This document shows positions 33,148 through 42,486 of a stretch of DNA of 47,600 nucleotides, one piece after another. The translations under genes were made by a program, and so were the position numbers. The stretch is taken from contig NSIG01000030.1 of NCBI GenBank assembly GCA_002737275.1, positions 1 through 47,600 on the forward strand. Direction: 5' to 3'. The DNA is from Opitutia bacterium. Lineage in GTDB: Bacteria > Verrucomicrobiota > Verrucomicrobiia > Opitutales > Opitutaceae. How positions within the stretch are numbered: position 1 is the stretch's first letter; every line of letters starts with the position of its first letter. Under the pieces are notes generated by a model. That model was not told where the DNA came from, searched no databases, and saw only the letters and a program-made list of their open reading frames with translations.

Positions 33148-34827
33148 ATGATCAGCAAAATTCGGTTCGTTTTTTTCCTAGCTGCCGCGTCGTCCTTTGC
33201 GCAGCAAAGCTACGACCTTGTGATTTACGGCGGTAGCGCCGCCGGTGTTACAACCGCCGTTGCAGGCGCGCGCCAAGGGCTCAAAACCCTCCTGCTTGAG
33301 CCGCGCGACCATGTCGGCGGACTCGTCAGCGGCGGACTCTCCGGCACTGATACAGGGAAGCGGGAAGTGATCGGCGGACTCGCCCTCGAATTCTATTTTC
33401 GCGCCGGCCGCCACTACGCCCTCAACCGCCATCATCAGGAACTCGCCTGGATGCCCGAACCCAAGGTCGCCGAAGCCATCTTCCGCGAGATGCTAGAAGA
33501 GGCCGGCGTCACCCTACTCGAGCGCCACCGCCTCCGCGAGAAAACTGGCGTGCGCAAAGAAGGGACCCGGATCATCGAAATCACCACCGAGAATGGCATC
33601 CGCTTTCAGGGGAAAATTTTCGTGGATACCTCGTATGAAGGCGACCTGATGGCGCAATCAAAGGTCAACTATACCACCGGCCGCGAAAGCACCGCGCAGT
33701 ACGGCGAGAGCCTTGCCGGCGTGCGCGCCCTCACCCCCAGCCACCAGTTTGCCGTTGAGATCCCTGCACGCACAGCGGACGGCACGCTCCTGCCAGAAGT
33801 CTCCGGAGCGCCACGCGGAGAACCCGGCACCGCCGACCAGCGGATTCAGGCGTACAACTTCCGCGTCGTCGCCACCAATGTTGCGGCTAACCGGGTCCCT
33901 TGGCCCAAGCCCGACAACTACGACGTCAAGCGCTATGAACTGCTGGCTATCTACCTCACGAAGATGACCCCTTACTTGGGCCGACCGCTCGATATTAACG
34001 AGATCAACCTCCTCCGCGTCATCCCCAACGGCAAAGCCGATTGGAATAACCGGGGCGGATTCTCCAGCGACTATATCGGCAAGAACTACGATTATCCGGA
34101 CGGCGACTACGCCACCCGCGCCCGCATCTGGCGAGACCACGAGGACTACCAAAAGGGCTTTTACTGGTTCTTGGCCAATGATCCCCGCGTGCCGAAGGAA
34201 CTCCAGGCGCAGGTGCGCGAATGGGGACTGCCGAAGGATGAATTCGTCGATACCGGCCACTGGCCCCACCAGTTGTATATCCGCGAGGCGCGCCGCATGG
34301 TCGGACCATTCGTCGCCACGCAAAAAGACCTGCAAACCGACCTCGTAAAGCCCGACGCCATCGCCATGGGCAGCTACGGCGCGGACTCGCACAACGTGCA
34401 ACGCTTCGTCAACGACCGCGGATTTGTCGAAAACGAGGGCGACTTCCAGGTCTCAGCTTCGGTGAACCCGTACCACATCGCTTACCGCGTTCTCACCCCC
34501 CAGCGCGAGGAGATCACCAACTTGCTGGTGCCGGTTTGCTTCTCGGCCACCCACGCGGCCTATTCTTCGATGCGCATGGAGCCCCAATACATGATGCTCG
34601 GACATGCCGCGGGCATCGCCGCGCAGCTGGCAATCCGCGCTCACGCGCCGGTGCAAGACGTCAATATCGAAGATCTGCAGCGCCAGCTCAAGGCTGAGGG
34701 CGCCATCTTTCAGTACGGAACAGAGTTTCAAGCCCAAGCGCTCACGATTCTCCGCCGCCGCTTCGCCGAACCTCCGCGTCAAGGCCCTCTACCGTGGGGA
34801 TATCCCGAGAAACGCTCAGCAAAGTGA
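33148..34827 (+). CDS. FAD-dependent oxidoreductase (xanthan-lyase-associated family), exported
   Basis: A 559-residue protein of the FAD_oxidored (PF12831-type) family. A short signal peptide (to SSFAQQS) precedes the dinucleotide motif YDLVIYGGSAAGVTTAVAGA and LLLEPRDHVGGLVSGGLSGT. Family blocks are FVDTSYEGDLMAQSKVNYTT, INLLRVIPNGKADWNNRGGF, SDYIGKNYDYPDGDYATRAR and the flavin-contacting C-terminal SATHAAYSSMRMEPQYMMLG followed by HAAGIAAQLA. Such proteins are common next to glycan-degradation genes; substrates are unproven. Upstream DNA (33060-33147) is visibly more A+T-rich than the rest, and codon choice is a little less GC3-biased, so later acquisition is possible. Confidence 0.9.
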   Translation: MISKIRFVFFLAAASSFAQQSYDLVIYGGSAAGVTTAVAGARQGLKTLLLEPRDHVGGLVSGGLSGTDTGKREVIGGLALEFYFRAGRHYALNRHHQELAWMPEPKVAEAIFREMLEEAGVTLLERHRLREKTGVRKEGTRIIEITTENGIRFQGKIFVDTSYEGDLMAQSKVNYTTGRESTAQYGESLAGVRALTPSHQFAVEIPARTADGTLLPEVSGAPRGEPGTADQRIQAYNFRVVATNVAANRVPWPKPDNYDVKRYELLAIYLTKMTPYLGRPLDINEINLLRVIPNGKADWNNRGGFSSDYIGKNYDYPDGDYATRARIWRDHEDYQKGFYWFLANDPRVPKELQAQVREWGLPKDEFVDTGHWPHQLYIREARRMVGPFVATQKDLQTDLVKPDAIAMGSYGADSHNVQRFVNDRGFVENEGDFQVSASVNPYHIAYRVLTPQREEITNLLVPVCFSATHAAYSSMRMEPQYMMLGHAAGIAAQLAIRAHAPVQDVNIEDLQRQLKAEGAIFQYGTEFQAQALTILRRRFAEPPRQGPLPWGYPEKRSAK

Positions 34828-35242
34828 TTTTGTCTGCGGCCACGCGGCGGATCGACGCCGTAGCTACAATGCGGGCGACGCCTTCATCGGCCAAAGTGTC
34901 GACCTGAAACGAGCGGTCGCCACCCGCTCGGAACTGCCCGTTACCAAAGTCCTCTCGGCCATCTCGCCTTCGACGCCAAGGGCGGCCGCCTCAACCCCGC
35001 TGCCGCCGGCATTCCCCGCGCCTCCCTCACCACCGGCCCAATCCGCCGCCCCGCCGGTTCTCCCACGCGATCGCCCGCCCGCGCGCCCGTGCCGGCAGCG
35101 CGAGCGGCACCAGCACCAGCCATCGGATCAGGCCCCGTCTCGTCATGAGCGTGCTGGACTCCGTTTCCACCCGTAGCGCAAAAGCCAATAAGCGCGACGC
35201 CCCAGCATTGCCTCGCGTTCCGCCGCGCCTGAACCTGTCCCC
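34828..35242. other. Intergenic region, possibly with a truncated gene remnant
   Basis: A 415-bp gap. On the minus strand, ATG 35146 opens a 39-residue frame with a signal-peptide-like start (MTRRGLIRWLVLVPLALPAR) that stops at 35027, so a decayed exported-protein start is possible. On the plus strand a coding-like phrase (LAFDAKGGRLNPAAAGIPRA) appears without start or context. Neither supports a gene call. Confidence 0.4.
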
Positions 35243-36304
35243 ATGGCGACCATCGTGACGCGAAAGAAACCTTCGTTCCCCATCGGCCCCGATCTCCTCG
35301 GCTATCTCCGGCGCTACAAACGCGAACGCGATCTCTCCGTCACCTACGAACGCCTCCGCAGCTTTCGCGAGGGCATTGCTCTGACCGACGAAAAGGGGCG
35401 GCCCACGCTTTGGGAAACGGTCATCTACGACTCCACCGAGATGCGCGAACTCAACGACGCGCTGAAACAGGTCTACGCCCTCCTGAAAGTCGACGGCGAC
35501 CTCTCCGTGATGAAGCACCTCTACGTCGATCGCATCGACTTCTGCACGTTCGGAAACTCCACTCCGTTCCGCATCCGGATCGTCAACGCCTACAACGACA
35601 ATCAGGACTACTTCTACGTAAAAAAAGCGGACGCCTCGCGCATCTACGGCCTCGAGCTCGAACATCTGCTCTCCCCGAACCGCATCAACTACATCACCCA
35701 CGGCTCCACGCTCATCGAGGAGCACATCATCGGACTCCCCGGCGACGCATTTATCGAGCGCTGGCTCAACCGCCCCGACCTTCGCCCTATCCGCATCGCC
35801 AAGGAGCTCGTGAAGTTCAACGAGCGCTGCTTCATCCGCCTGCTCGGCGACATGCGTTCGTATAACTTTGTCGTCTTGCTCACGCCCGACTTCGACGACT
35901 GGCAGGTCCGGATCCGCGCCATGGATTTCGACCAGCAGAGCTACAACGGTCGCAAGAATTTCTACCTCCCACAGTTTTTTCCAGAGAACACGCCGCTCGC
36001 GCTGTTTTGCACCCAGCACATCCGCCCCGAAACCGCCCAACAATACGTCCGCGAAGAACACACCCTTATTCTACAACGCGCCGGCCTCGCCGCCGAGCGC
36101 CTGAGCTTGCTGCTGCACGACATGGCCCGCGATCCCATCGCCCCGATCGAGAAGGTCCACGCCCTCCGCGCCGGCCTCGCGGAACACTTTGGCCGCGACG
36201 CCTACCTGCGCTGCGAATCGATGGGCGCCCTCATCCGTGAAAATCTCGAATCCATCCGCCGCAGCGTCGGCCGCCCCATCGTCGCCGAACTCGTCCCCGA
36301 GTAG
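35243..36304 (+). CDS. Unrecognised protein with kinase-fold-like motif order
   Basis: A 353-residue cytoplasmic protein; I do not recognise the family. Its middle shows a motif order like that of protein-kinase-fold enzymes: a lysine in a predicted strand, DYFYVKKAD (about residues 122-130); acidic residues in the next helix, LELEHLL (137-143); a hinge-like stretch LIEEHIIGLPGDAF (157-170); a helix then RLLGDMRSYNFVV (199-211), where Asp and Asn have the D-x4-N spacing of a catalytic loop; and IRAMDFDQQ (224-232) as a DFG-like metal motif. The ~100-residue N-terminus and C-terminal helical part are unlike known kinases. No signal peptide. It stands alone. Kinase activity is inference only. 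Confidence 0.8.
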   Translation: MATIVTRKKPSFPIGPDLLGYLRRYKRERDLSVTYERLRSFREGIALTDEKGRPTLWETVIYDSTEMRELNDALKQVYALLKVDGDLSVMKHLYVDRIDFCTFGNSTPFRIRIVNAYNDNQDYFYVKKADASRIYGLELEHLLSPNRINYITHGSTLIEEHIIGLPGDAFIERWLNRPDLRPIRIAKELVKFNERCFIRLLGDMRSYNFVVLLTPDFDDWQVRIRAMDFDQQSYNGRKNFYLPQFFPENTPLALFCTQHIRPETAQQYVREEHTLILQRAGLAAERLSLLLHDMARDPIAPIEKVHALRAGLAEHFGRDAYLRCESMGALIRENLESIRRSVGRPIVAELVPE

Positions 36305-36356
36305 GCTCCGGCGTGTAGGGCCAGTCGCCGAAACCCGCGTCCGAATCTTAGCCCTA

Positions 36357-37535
36357 TCACCCCGCCACCACGCCGAGCGCGCGCCAGCGCCAGAGCATCC
36401 GCCGGCCTGCGTCACTCCGCACCCAGGCGTTTTCCGCAACCCTCGACGTTTTCTTCCTTTCGGCCAACGTCCGCAACGCCTCCGCCTGCCGCGTCGTCAG
36501 CGTTTCCTCGAACCGCACGCCGAGCGTTGCGCTGAAGAAGCGCGCCACGCCCCCGGAAACTTTCACGGTGTAGAGTCCGGTCCACGCCAGCCCGCTCGTC
36601 TTCATCGCCGCCGCCCGCCGCAGCATGATCCGGTGAAATCCGGCCGGGCGCACCTGATCGAGTCGCTCCGATAATTTGCCCACGCCCGCCGGAAACAGCG
36701 GCCGCTCGCGCCCTTCGTCCATCGTCAACCGCAGCGCCGCCGGCAAGACCGCCGTGCCCGCGACTTCCCAACCGGCACGACGCGCCGCCGCCCGCCACCG
36801 CTCCAGCGACCAATTGTTGAACCACGCCCCGCAGATATCGCTCGCCAGATAACTCGCCGGCATCGTCGCCAGTTCGCCGAGGTCGTCGTCGTGCAACGCG
36901 TCCCAGAGCCGGAGCAACTGGCGCAACCGCCGCTCTTCTTTCATCCCCGTCACTGTGAGACCGAACGTCTCCAGCCACGGCCGCAACGCCACGGTGGGAT
37001 GCCCCGCGCCATTGGCGCCCAGGTAAAGCGCCCCGTCCGTCGCGAGGCAGGTCGCGAGCACGACGAGCGCCCGCTCCGGTTTCGGGATGTAACTCAATAC
37101 CCCGTGACAGGTGATCAGATCAAAGTCCCCGCCGATCTCTTTCCGCAAATTCCCAGCCGTCAGATCTCCGACCAAAAATCGGATCGGTCGCCCAAACTTT
37201 CCTGACCGCTCCCACTTCTGCGCCACGGCGATCGACCGCGGACTGAAGTCCACCGCCACGATCTCCGCCTGCGGCAGCGCCAATCGCAGTCGGAACGCCT
37301 CGACGCCCGTGCCGCACCCCGCGATCAACACGCGCCGCGGTTTCGCGCTCCCCGGCCGACCGATCCCCAGCATCCACCGCAGCGCCGGCATCGAGCCGCC
37401 GCGCTGGCTGAGCGCCGCCACGTCGCTCCCCGGATAAGGAAACCGCTCGTAGCCCTGTTTAATGCGTTCGGCCGAAGACAAGCCGACAGTGATCGCGCCC
37501 GCACTTGGCCGGGTCAAGGAAGCGGCGCCGAGCAT
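36357..37535 (-). CDS. Class I SAM-dependent methyltransferase, translationally coupled to TPR gene
   Basis: A 392-residue protein. The N-terminus has SAERIKQGYERFPYPGSDVA, a 'Y-x-x-x-PYP' phrase typical of methyltransferases found near TPR proteins; then SAM motif I, RVLIAGCGTGVEAFRLRLA, motif II IVAVDFSPRSIAVAQ and FDLITCHGVLSYIPKPERAL. The C-terminal ~150 residues are a helical region (WLETFGLTVTGMKEERRLRQ onward) of unknown use. The start is ATG 37535, whose A is the last base of the preceding TPR stop (TGATG). The track's 568-residue ORF includes 176 residues that are only the reverse shadow of the TPR gene. Substrate unknown. Confidence 0.85.
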   Translation of the reverse strand: MLGAASLTRPSAGAITVGLSSAERIKQGYERFPYPGSDVAALSQRGGSMPALRWMLGIGRPGSAKPRRVLIAGCGTGVEAFRLRLALPQAEIVAVDFSPRSIAVAQKWERSGKFGRPIRFLVGDLTAGNLRKEIGGDFDLITCHGVLSYIPKPERALVVLATCLATDGALYLGANGAGHPTVALRPWLETFGLTVTGMKEERRLRQLLRLWDALHDDDLGELATMPASYLASDICGAWFNNWSLERWRAAARRAGWEVAGTAVLPAALRLTMDEGRERPLFPAGVGKLSERLDQVRPAGFHRIMLRRAAAMKTSGLAWTGLYTVKVSGGVARFFSATLGVRFEETLTTRQAEALRTLAERKKTSRVAENAWVRSDAGRRMLWRWRALGVVAG

Positions 37536-39211
37536 CAATTTCCCGGCAGGCAAAAGCACGACGACGTCAGCGTCATATCGGCCTTGGCCCAAACGCGCTT
37601 GAACCGCGCCTCCAGATCCGCCGCCTCCGCCGGATTTTTGTTTTGCAGACGCAGGGCCTGCGCGAGGCCGAAGAGCGACCAGCCGTTGTCCGGCGTCCGC
37701 GCGAGATCCTCCCGATACACTTCCTCCGCCTCGGCGAGCCGCGCCCGTTGCAGCAACGCTGCCCCGAGCGCGTGGCGCACCGGCTGCGCCCACGCGGGCG
37801 GCTCGGCGTAGCGCAGCTTGTCCTCGCGCTCGACCGCTTCCCGCAGCGCGGCCAGCGCGGCCTCGATCTCTCCTTCGCGCAAAAGAATTTCCCCGACGAG
37901 CAGCCGCGCCGCGATTTCCAGAACGTCGTTCAGCGGATTTTTCCGATACTCCGCTTTTTCCGGCACCTTCGCCCGGGCCTCGACGAACGCCCGCTCCTCC
38001 GCCCGCGCGCCCACCGGATCGCCTTTCGCGGCCAACGCAATGCCCCGCGCCAGAAACCGCCACACGCGGGCGTGCCGATATTTCTCAATTGGTTCCGGCG
38101 CGGCCAAAATCTCGTCCCATTGGCCGAAACGTTTCATCACCTCGAAGTGCATTGCAAAATACCCGTCGCCCATCGCGCCTTCACGGGGCCACTCGGCCGG
38201 CATCTCCGAAAAAAGATCACGCATCGTCTGCGCCGCGAGCCGGCTGCGCCCGCTCATCATCGCGGCGTAGGTGAGCATATGATAGTCGTGGCCCATGTAG
38301 CCCAAGTAACCGCTCAACGGCCGGTCGATGATTTCACGGTAGCGCCGGTTCGCCGCGATGGACTTCGTGTTGACGAGGATCGCCTCGTCCCAACGGCCCC
38401 GGCGCACATCGATGTGCGCGGCCATGTGCACCAGATGCCCGAGACCCGGCGCGAGATCCCGCAGCCGATCGGCCGCCGCATCGGCCCGGCCCGGCTGCGG
38501 CGATGCCTCGTGGGCGTGGACCGCGAGATGGTTGGCCAACGGATGTCGCGGGTTGAGCCGCAACGCCTCATCGAGCGCGGCCAATGCTTCCTCCGTGCCC
38601 GGATGCGCTTCGCCGTTCTTTTTCCACAAATCCCAAGGCCGTAGCATCATCATGGCATCGGCAAACCACGCCGCGATGTCGGCATCGCCCGGGTGGGCTT
38701 GATAGACCTCGCGCATCGCGACGACGTAGGCTTCGTCGAGCGGACGTCGTTTGGCTTTTTCGTCGCCGGCGAACCGGGTAGCCATCGCCCGAATCAACGC
38801 CTGCTCCGGCGCGGTCGCCGCCGCGGAAAACTTCTGCGCCTGCGCCAGCGCCTCCCAAGCCAGCTTGGCCCGCGTGGCGGAAACGCCGGTGCCGTTGATG
38901 TGCGGGCTGCAGGCCAACGCCACGCCCCACCACGCCAGGACGCACTCGGGATCGAGGCGCGTCGCGTGCTGCATCGCACGCAGACCTTCGTCGTGGTTGA
39001 ACCCAGTGACGAATGCCACGCCTTGGTCGAAATAACGCTGAGTCTCGGGTTTCGCGCCCGAGATAATCCGCGAATGCGAGCCGAGATCCGTGAACAACGG
39101 CGGAGCCACGACCGGCGTCGTTGAATTCGCAGCGGCCATAACCGGGCTGAGGCCGAGCCCGAAGAGCGAAACGGAAAGCCAAAGGCGGGCCAAACAAAGA
39201 TGCGTTTTCAT
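37535..39211 (-). CDS. Exported TPR-repeat protein
   Basis: A 558-residue protein with a signal peptide (MKTHLCLARLWLSVSLFGLG, cut near VMAAA). The mature part starts FTDLGSHSRIISGAKPETQRYFDQG, (first 20 residues distinctive), then helical TPR units such as ALAALDEALRLNPRHPLANH and FVEARAKVPEKAEYRKNPLN. Central His-rich LAVHAHEASPQPGRAD and HLVHMAAHIDVRRGRWDEA recur in this PVC/proteobacterial family. The C-terminal half holds three to four more TPRs. It probably acts as a periplasmic scaffold. Its stop overlaps the methyltransferase start. The start at ATG 39211 was preferred to the track's 39301. Confidence 0.88.
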   Translation of the reverse strand: MKTHLCLARLWLSVSLFGLGLSPVMAAANSTTPVVAPPLFTDLGSHSRIISGAKPETQRYFDQGVAFVTGFNHDEGLRAMQHATRLDPECVLAWWGVALACSPHINGTGVSATRAKLAWEALAQAQKFSAAATAPEQALIRAMATRFAGDEKAKRRPLDEAYVVAMREVYQAHPGDADIAAWFADAMMMLRPWDLWKKNGEAHPGTEEALAALDEALRLNPRHPLANHLAVHAHEASPQPGRADAAADRLRDLAPGLGHLVHMAAHIDVRRGRWDEAILVNTKSIAANRRYREIIDRPLSGYLGYMGHDYHMLTYAAMMSGRSRLAAQTMRDLFSEMPAEWPREGAMGDGYFAMHFEVMKRFGQWDEILAAPEPIEKYRHARVWRFLARGIALAAKGDPVGARAEERAFVEARAKVPEKAEYRKNPLNDVLEIAARLLVGEILLREGEIEAALAALREAVEREDKLRYAEPPAWAQPVRHALGAALLQRARLAEAEEVYREDLARTPDNGWSLFGLAQALRLQNKNPAEAADLEARFKRVWAKADMTLTSSCFCLPGN

Positions 39212-39251
39212 CGTAAGATTGAGGCGGGGCGGATGAAACTCCGCCGCCGGC

Positions 39252-40808
39252 TTACGGTGCCGCCGGCCCCGCCTTCTTCTTGCCGCCACCCGCTCCTGCA
39301 TTCCCCAGCCACCTCGCGGGCACCGTCTCCGGGACTTTCAATTCGGTGCGTAGCCGCGCGAGTTGCTTTTCCAAGTCCGCCGTCGTCGCCGCATAGGCCG
39401 GATCGCCCCACATGCTCTTCACTTCGTTCGGGTCCTTTTCCCGGTCGTAGAGCTCCGTGTAGTCTTCGCCGGTGCCGAAATACCGCACCAATTTATAGCG
39501 ATCGGTGATCACGCCGTAGTGCGGTCGCACCCGGTGAGGCGCGGGATATTCAAAATACTGGTAGTAGAACGCCGTGCGCCAGTCCGCCGGCGCCTTCCCC
39601 GCCAAGATCGGCCGCAGGCTGCGGCCCTGCATCTCCGTGGGCGACGGCAGGCCCGCCGCGTCGAGAAAGGTCTGCGCGAAATCGAGATTGGAGACGAGCG
39701 CCGGGCTCGCCGATCCGGCCTTGGTCACACCTGGCCAGCGCACGATCAGCGGCGTGCGCACCGATTCCTCAAAGATCCACCGCTTGTCGAACCAACCGTG
39801 CTCGCCGAGGAAGAAGCCTTGGTCGCTCGAATAGACGACAATCGTGTTTTCCATGAGACCTTCCTTTTCCAAAAAATCGAGCAACCGACCGACGTTCTCA
39901 TCGACGGCCTTCACCGTCGCGAGGTAGTCGTGCATGTAGCGTTGATAACGCCAGCGCACGAGGTCCTTGCCCGTGAGATTGGCGGCGCGGAACTTCGCAT
40001 TGCGCGGTTCGTAGTAGGCGTCCCACGCCACCCGTTGCTCGGCGGTCAGACCGGGCGGCACCGCGAGCTTGGCGTCGCGGTCGGTAAACGTTTTCTCGAT
40101 CGTCATGTCCTGATCGCGGACGGCGATGCCGCGCCCGGCGTAATCATCAAACAGCGTCGCCGGCTCGGGATAGACCCGGTCGCCGTCGAAACCAAGATGC
40201 CGGAGGGCCGGCGCCCACTCGCGGTGGGGTGCCTTGTGCTGGCTCATCAGGAGAAACGGTTTCGTCTTGTCGCGGTTCTTGATCCAGTCGATCGACACAG
40301 CGCCGACGATATCCGTCACGTAACCGGGCACGGTCACCTTCTCGCCCATTTTGATCATCGGCGGATTATAGTAAATGCCCTGCCCGGGGAGAATCTGCCA
40401 AAAATCAAAGCCGGTCGGATCGGAGCCGAGGTGCCACTTGCCGACGACGGCCGTCTGATAGCCCGCCTTTTGCAGGAGCTTGGGGAACGTGAGCTGCGCG
40501 CCGTCGAACGTGGAGTTCGAGTTGTTTACGAAGCCGTTCAGGTGGTTGTATTTTCCCGTGAGAATCGTCGCCCGCGACGGACCGCAGATGGAGTTCGTGA
40601 CGAGGCAGCGGTCGAAGCGCATACCTTGTCTTGCGAGTCGGTCGATGTTGGGCGTTTCGATCAACTTCCGCCCGTCGCCGTAGGCGCTGATCGCCTGATA
40701 GGCGTGATCGTCGGAGAAAATGAAGACGATGTTGGGGGCGGTCGCCGGCGTAGCGGCACGCACGATCGCAGTGAGAGCAAATAAGCAAGCAACGAGGAGG
40801 TGTTTCAT
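39252..40808 (-). CDS. Exported sulfatase (type I, Cys-type)
   Basis: A 518-residue arylsulfatase-family enzyme with a signal peptide ([18 protein letters not shown]). Active-site features: metal ligands in [15 protein letters not shown]; the formylglycine motif [17 protein letters not shown], where Cys would be oxidised to formylglycine; [10 protein letters not shown]; and [20 protein letters not shown]. The C-terminal subdomain includes [17 protein letters not shown] and [14 protein letters not shown]. It resembles mucin- or plant/algal-polysaccharide sulfatases widespread in Verrucomicrobiota. No formylglycine-generating enzyme is in the window, so activation needs a gene elsewhere. It is 41 bp upstream of the TPR gene on the same strand and divergent from the dehydrogenase. 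Confidence 0.94.
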   Translation of the reverse strand: MKHLLVACLFALTAIVRAATPATAPNIVFIFSDDHAYQAISAYGDGRKLIETPNIDRLARQGMRFDRCLVTNSICGPSRATILTGKYNHLNGFVNNSNSTFDGAQLTFPKLLQKAGYQTAVVGKWHLGSDPTGFDFWQILPGQGIYYNPPMIKMGEKVTVPGYVTDIVGAVSIDWIKNRDKTKPFLLMSQHKAPHREWAPALRHLGFDGDRVYPEPATLFDDYAGRGIAVRDQDMTIEKTFTDRDAKLAVPPGLTAEQRVAWDAYYEPRNAKFRAANLTGKDLVRWRYQRYMHDYLATVKAVDENVGRLLDFLEKEGLMENTIVVYSSDQGFFLGEHGWFDKRWIFEESVRTPLIVRWPGVTKAGSASPALVSNLDFAQTFLDAAGLPSPTEMQGRSLRPILAGKAPADWRTAFYYQYFEYPAPHRVRPHYGVITDRYKLVRYFGTGEDYTELYDREKDPNEVKSMWGDPAYAATTADLEKQLARLRTELKVPETVPARWLGNAGAGGGKKKAGPAAP

Positions 40809-40951
40809 AGGTGGGGGAACGATAGTTCCCTTAGCTGAAGAAGCGCCGGGGGCCGGCGCGAGCTTGGAGTTTTCGCCCGTTGACCGATTTCTTCCGGCGC
40901 GTTCGCTGCAGCCATTCGTTCGGCAACGGTTTCCGCACCCTTTCTTCTTTT

Positions 40952-41878
40952 ATGCCCATCCCCACCACTCTCGGCATCATCGGACTCGGCTCGATGGGAC
41001 GCGGTGCCGCCCTTTCGGCGCTTCGACGCGGCGTGCCCACCTGGGGCTTCGATCTTAACCCCGCGGCCTGCGCGGCCGTGGCCGCCGCCGGCGGGCGCAT
41101 CGCCGGCAGTGTGGCGAAACTCGCGGGGGTGTGCGACGCGGTGCAGCTCCTCGTCGTCAACGCCGCCCAATCCGAAGCAGTGCTCTTCGACGCCACCGGC
41201 CTCGCTGCCCACTTGAAGCCCGGTTCCGTCGTGTTTGCCTCCGCCACCGTTGATCCAGCGTTACCACCGCACTGGGAATCCCGTCTCGAGGCGGCCGGCC
41301 TGTGGCTGATCGACGCCCCGGTCTCCGGCGGCGCAGTCAAAGCCGCTGCCGGGGAAATGACGGTCATGGCCTCGGGTCGTCCCGCCGCCTTCGCCGCCGC
41401 CGGCGGATTACTCGACGCCGTCGCCGGCCAAGTCTTTCGCCTCGGCGATCGCGCGGGCATCGGCTCGACCGTCAAGATGGTCAACCAGCACCTCGCCGGC
41501 ATCCACATCGCCGCCGCTTGCGAGGCCCTCGCCCTCGGCATCCGCGCCGGCGCCGATCCACAACGGCTCTACGAAGTGATCTGCAGTTCCGCCGGCTCGA
41601 GTTGGATGTTTGCCAACCGCGTGCCCCACATCCTCGCCGGCGACTATACGCCTCTTTCGGCGGTCAACGTCTTCATCAAAGATCTCGGCATCGTGCTCGC
41701 GGCCGCGCGGCAACTCGGCTTTCCCCTTCCGCTCGCGACCGCCGCCCATCAACTCTACCTCGACACCGCCGCCGCCGGCCACGGCGGCGAAGACGATAGC
41801 GCCGTGATCAAGCTCTACGCCACCCTCGGCGGCATTGAACTACCGCCCGCCGCCGGCTCTCGGGTGCCGGGAATTTGA
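40952..41878 (+). CDS. 3-hydroxyisobutyrate-dehydrogenase-family NAD(P) enzyme (LtnD-like)
   Basis: A 308-residue beta-hydroxyacid dehydrogenase. The Rossmann motif is LGIIGLGSMGRGAALSALRR; the substrate motif is DAPVSGGAVKAAAGEMTVMA; the catalytic lysine is in IGSTVKMVNQHLAGIHIAAA; and the C-terminal helical domain has VNVFIKDLGIVLAAARQLGF. The pattern fits L-threonate/glyoxylate-type enzymes of this family best, but 3-hydroxyisobutyrate or tartronate semialdehyde cannot be ruled out. The start was set at ATG 40952 (MPIPTTLGIIGLG); 24 upstream residues in the track have no match. Confidence 0.88.
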   Translation: MPIPTTLGIIGLGSMGRGAALSALRRGVPTWGFDLNPAACAAVAAAGGRIAGSVAKLAGVCDAVQLLVVNAAQSEAVLFDATGLAAHLKPGSVVFASATVDPALPPHWESRLEAAGLWLIDAPVSGGAVKAAAGEMTVMASGRPAAFAAAGGLLDAVAGQVFRLGDRAGIGSTVKMVNQHLAGIHIAAACEALALGIRAGADPQRLYEVICSSAGSSWMFANRVPHILAGDYTPLSAVNVFIKDLGIVLAAARQLGFPLPLATAAHQLYLDTAAAGHGGEDDSAVIKLYATLGGIELPPAAGSRVPGI

Positions 41879-41908
41879 CGTGGGCAAAATTTCTGCCTCC
41901 TTCCCGGG

Positions 41909-42466
41909 ATGCTCTCCAAACTTCTCACCACCCGCGCCACGCTTTATGTCGCGGGCACGATGCCGGCGGCCGAGCGGGACGTATTTGAACTGGTGCTCGA
42001 ATTTCAACCGGAACTCCGCGCCGAAGTCGCCGACCTGAGCCAAGTCGCGGCCGCCCTGGCCCTCACCGACCCGTGTCCGGCCGCCGCCCTTCCATCCGAT
42101 CTCAAGACCCGAATCCTGTCGTCCCTCGAGACCCGCTCCGCACCCAACCCAGCAGCCGCCATGATCGTCACCGATCCGCAAGGCCGAGTGGAATGGCTCA
42201 ATCCCGCTTTCAGCGCGATGTGCGGCTTCTCCCTCCCCGAACTCGCCGGCCGGAAACCCGGCCAAATACTACAAGGCCCCAAAACCGATCCGGCCGCCGT
42301 GCAACGCATCCGCAACGCCCTCACCGAGCGCCGGTCCGTCTGCGAAACCTTGGTCAACTACCACAAAAACGGCACAGCCTACGTCGCCGAGATCGAGATC
42401 ACGCCCGTGCTCGACGACGACCATGAGCCCCTTTGGTTCGTGGCCCGGGAACGCAGACTCGCCTGA
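41909..42466 (+). CDS. Anti-sigma-like N-terminus fused to a LOV-like PAS domain
   Basis: A 185-residue protein. Residues 1-50 (LYVAGTMPAAERDVFELVLE) resemble the helical 'ALGAL-x-PAE' start of RskA-type anti-sigma factors. Residues 84-185 are a PAS domain: MIVTDPQGRVEWLNPAFSAM, GFSLPELAGRKPGQILQGPK and VNYHKNGTAYVAEIEITPVL. The GRKPGQILQG stretch aligns with the flavin-binding GRNCRFLQ of LOV domains but has no Cys, so covalent flavin photochemistry is not expected. No output domain follows. It begins 30 bp after the dehydrogenase. The role, a sensory or protein-binding module, is inferred. Confidence 0.75.
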   Translation: MLSKLLTTRATLYVAGTMPAAERDVFELVLEFQPELRAEVADLSQVAAALALTDPCPAAALPSDLKTRILSSLETRSAPNPAAAMIVTDPQGRVEWLNPAFSAMCGFSLPELAGRKPGQILQGPKTDPAAVQRIRNALTERRSVCETLVNYHKNGTAYVAEIEITPVLDDDHEPLWFVARERRLA

Positions 42467-42486
42467 ACGCCGGCTGGCGGTCGGAC

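Noticed and set aside
35027-36061. 344-residue minus-strand ORF
   Set aside because: Mostly antisense to the 35243-36304 gene; only its last 40 codons (signal-peptide-like) were kept as a weak remnant note.
37536-38063. N-terminal 176 residues of the methyltransferase ORF in the track
   Set aside because: Arg/Gly/Ala-rich frame overlapping the TPR gene; the real start is ATG 37535 overlapping the TPR stop.
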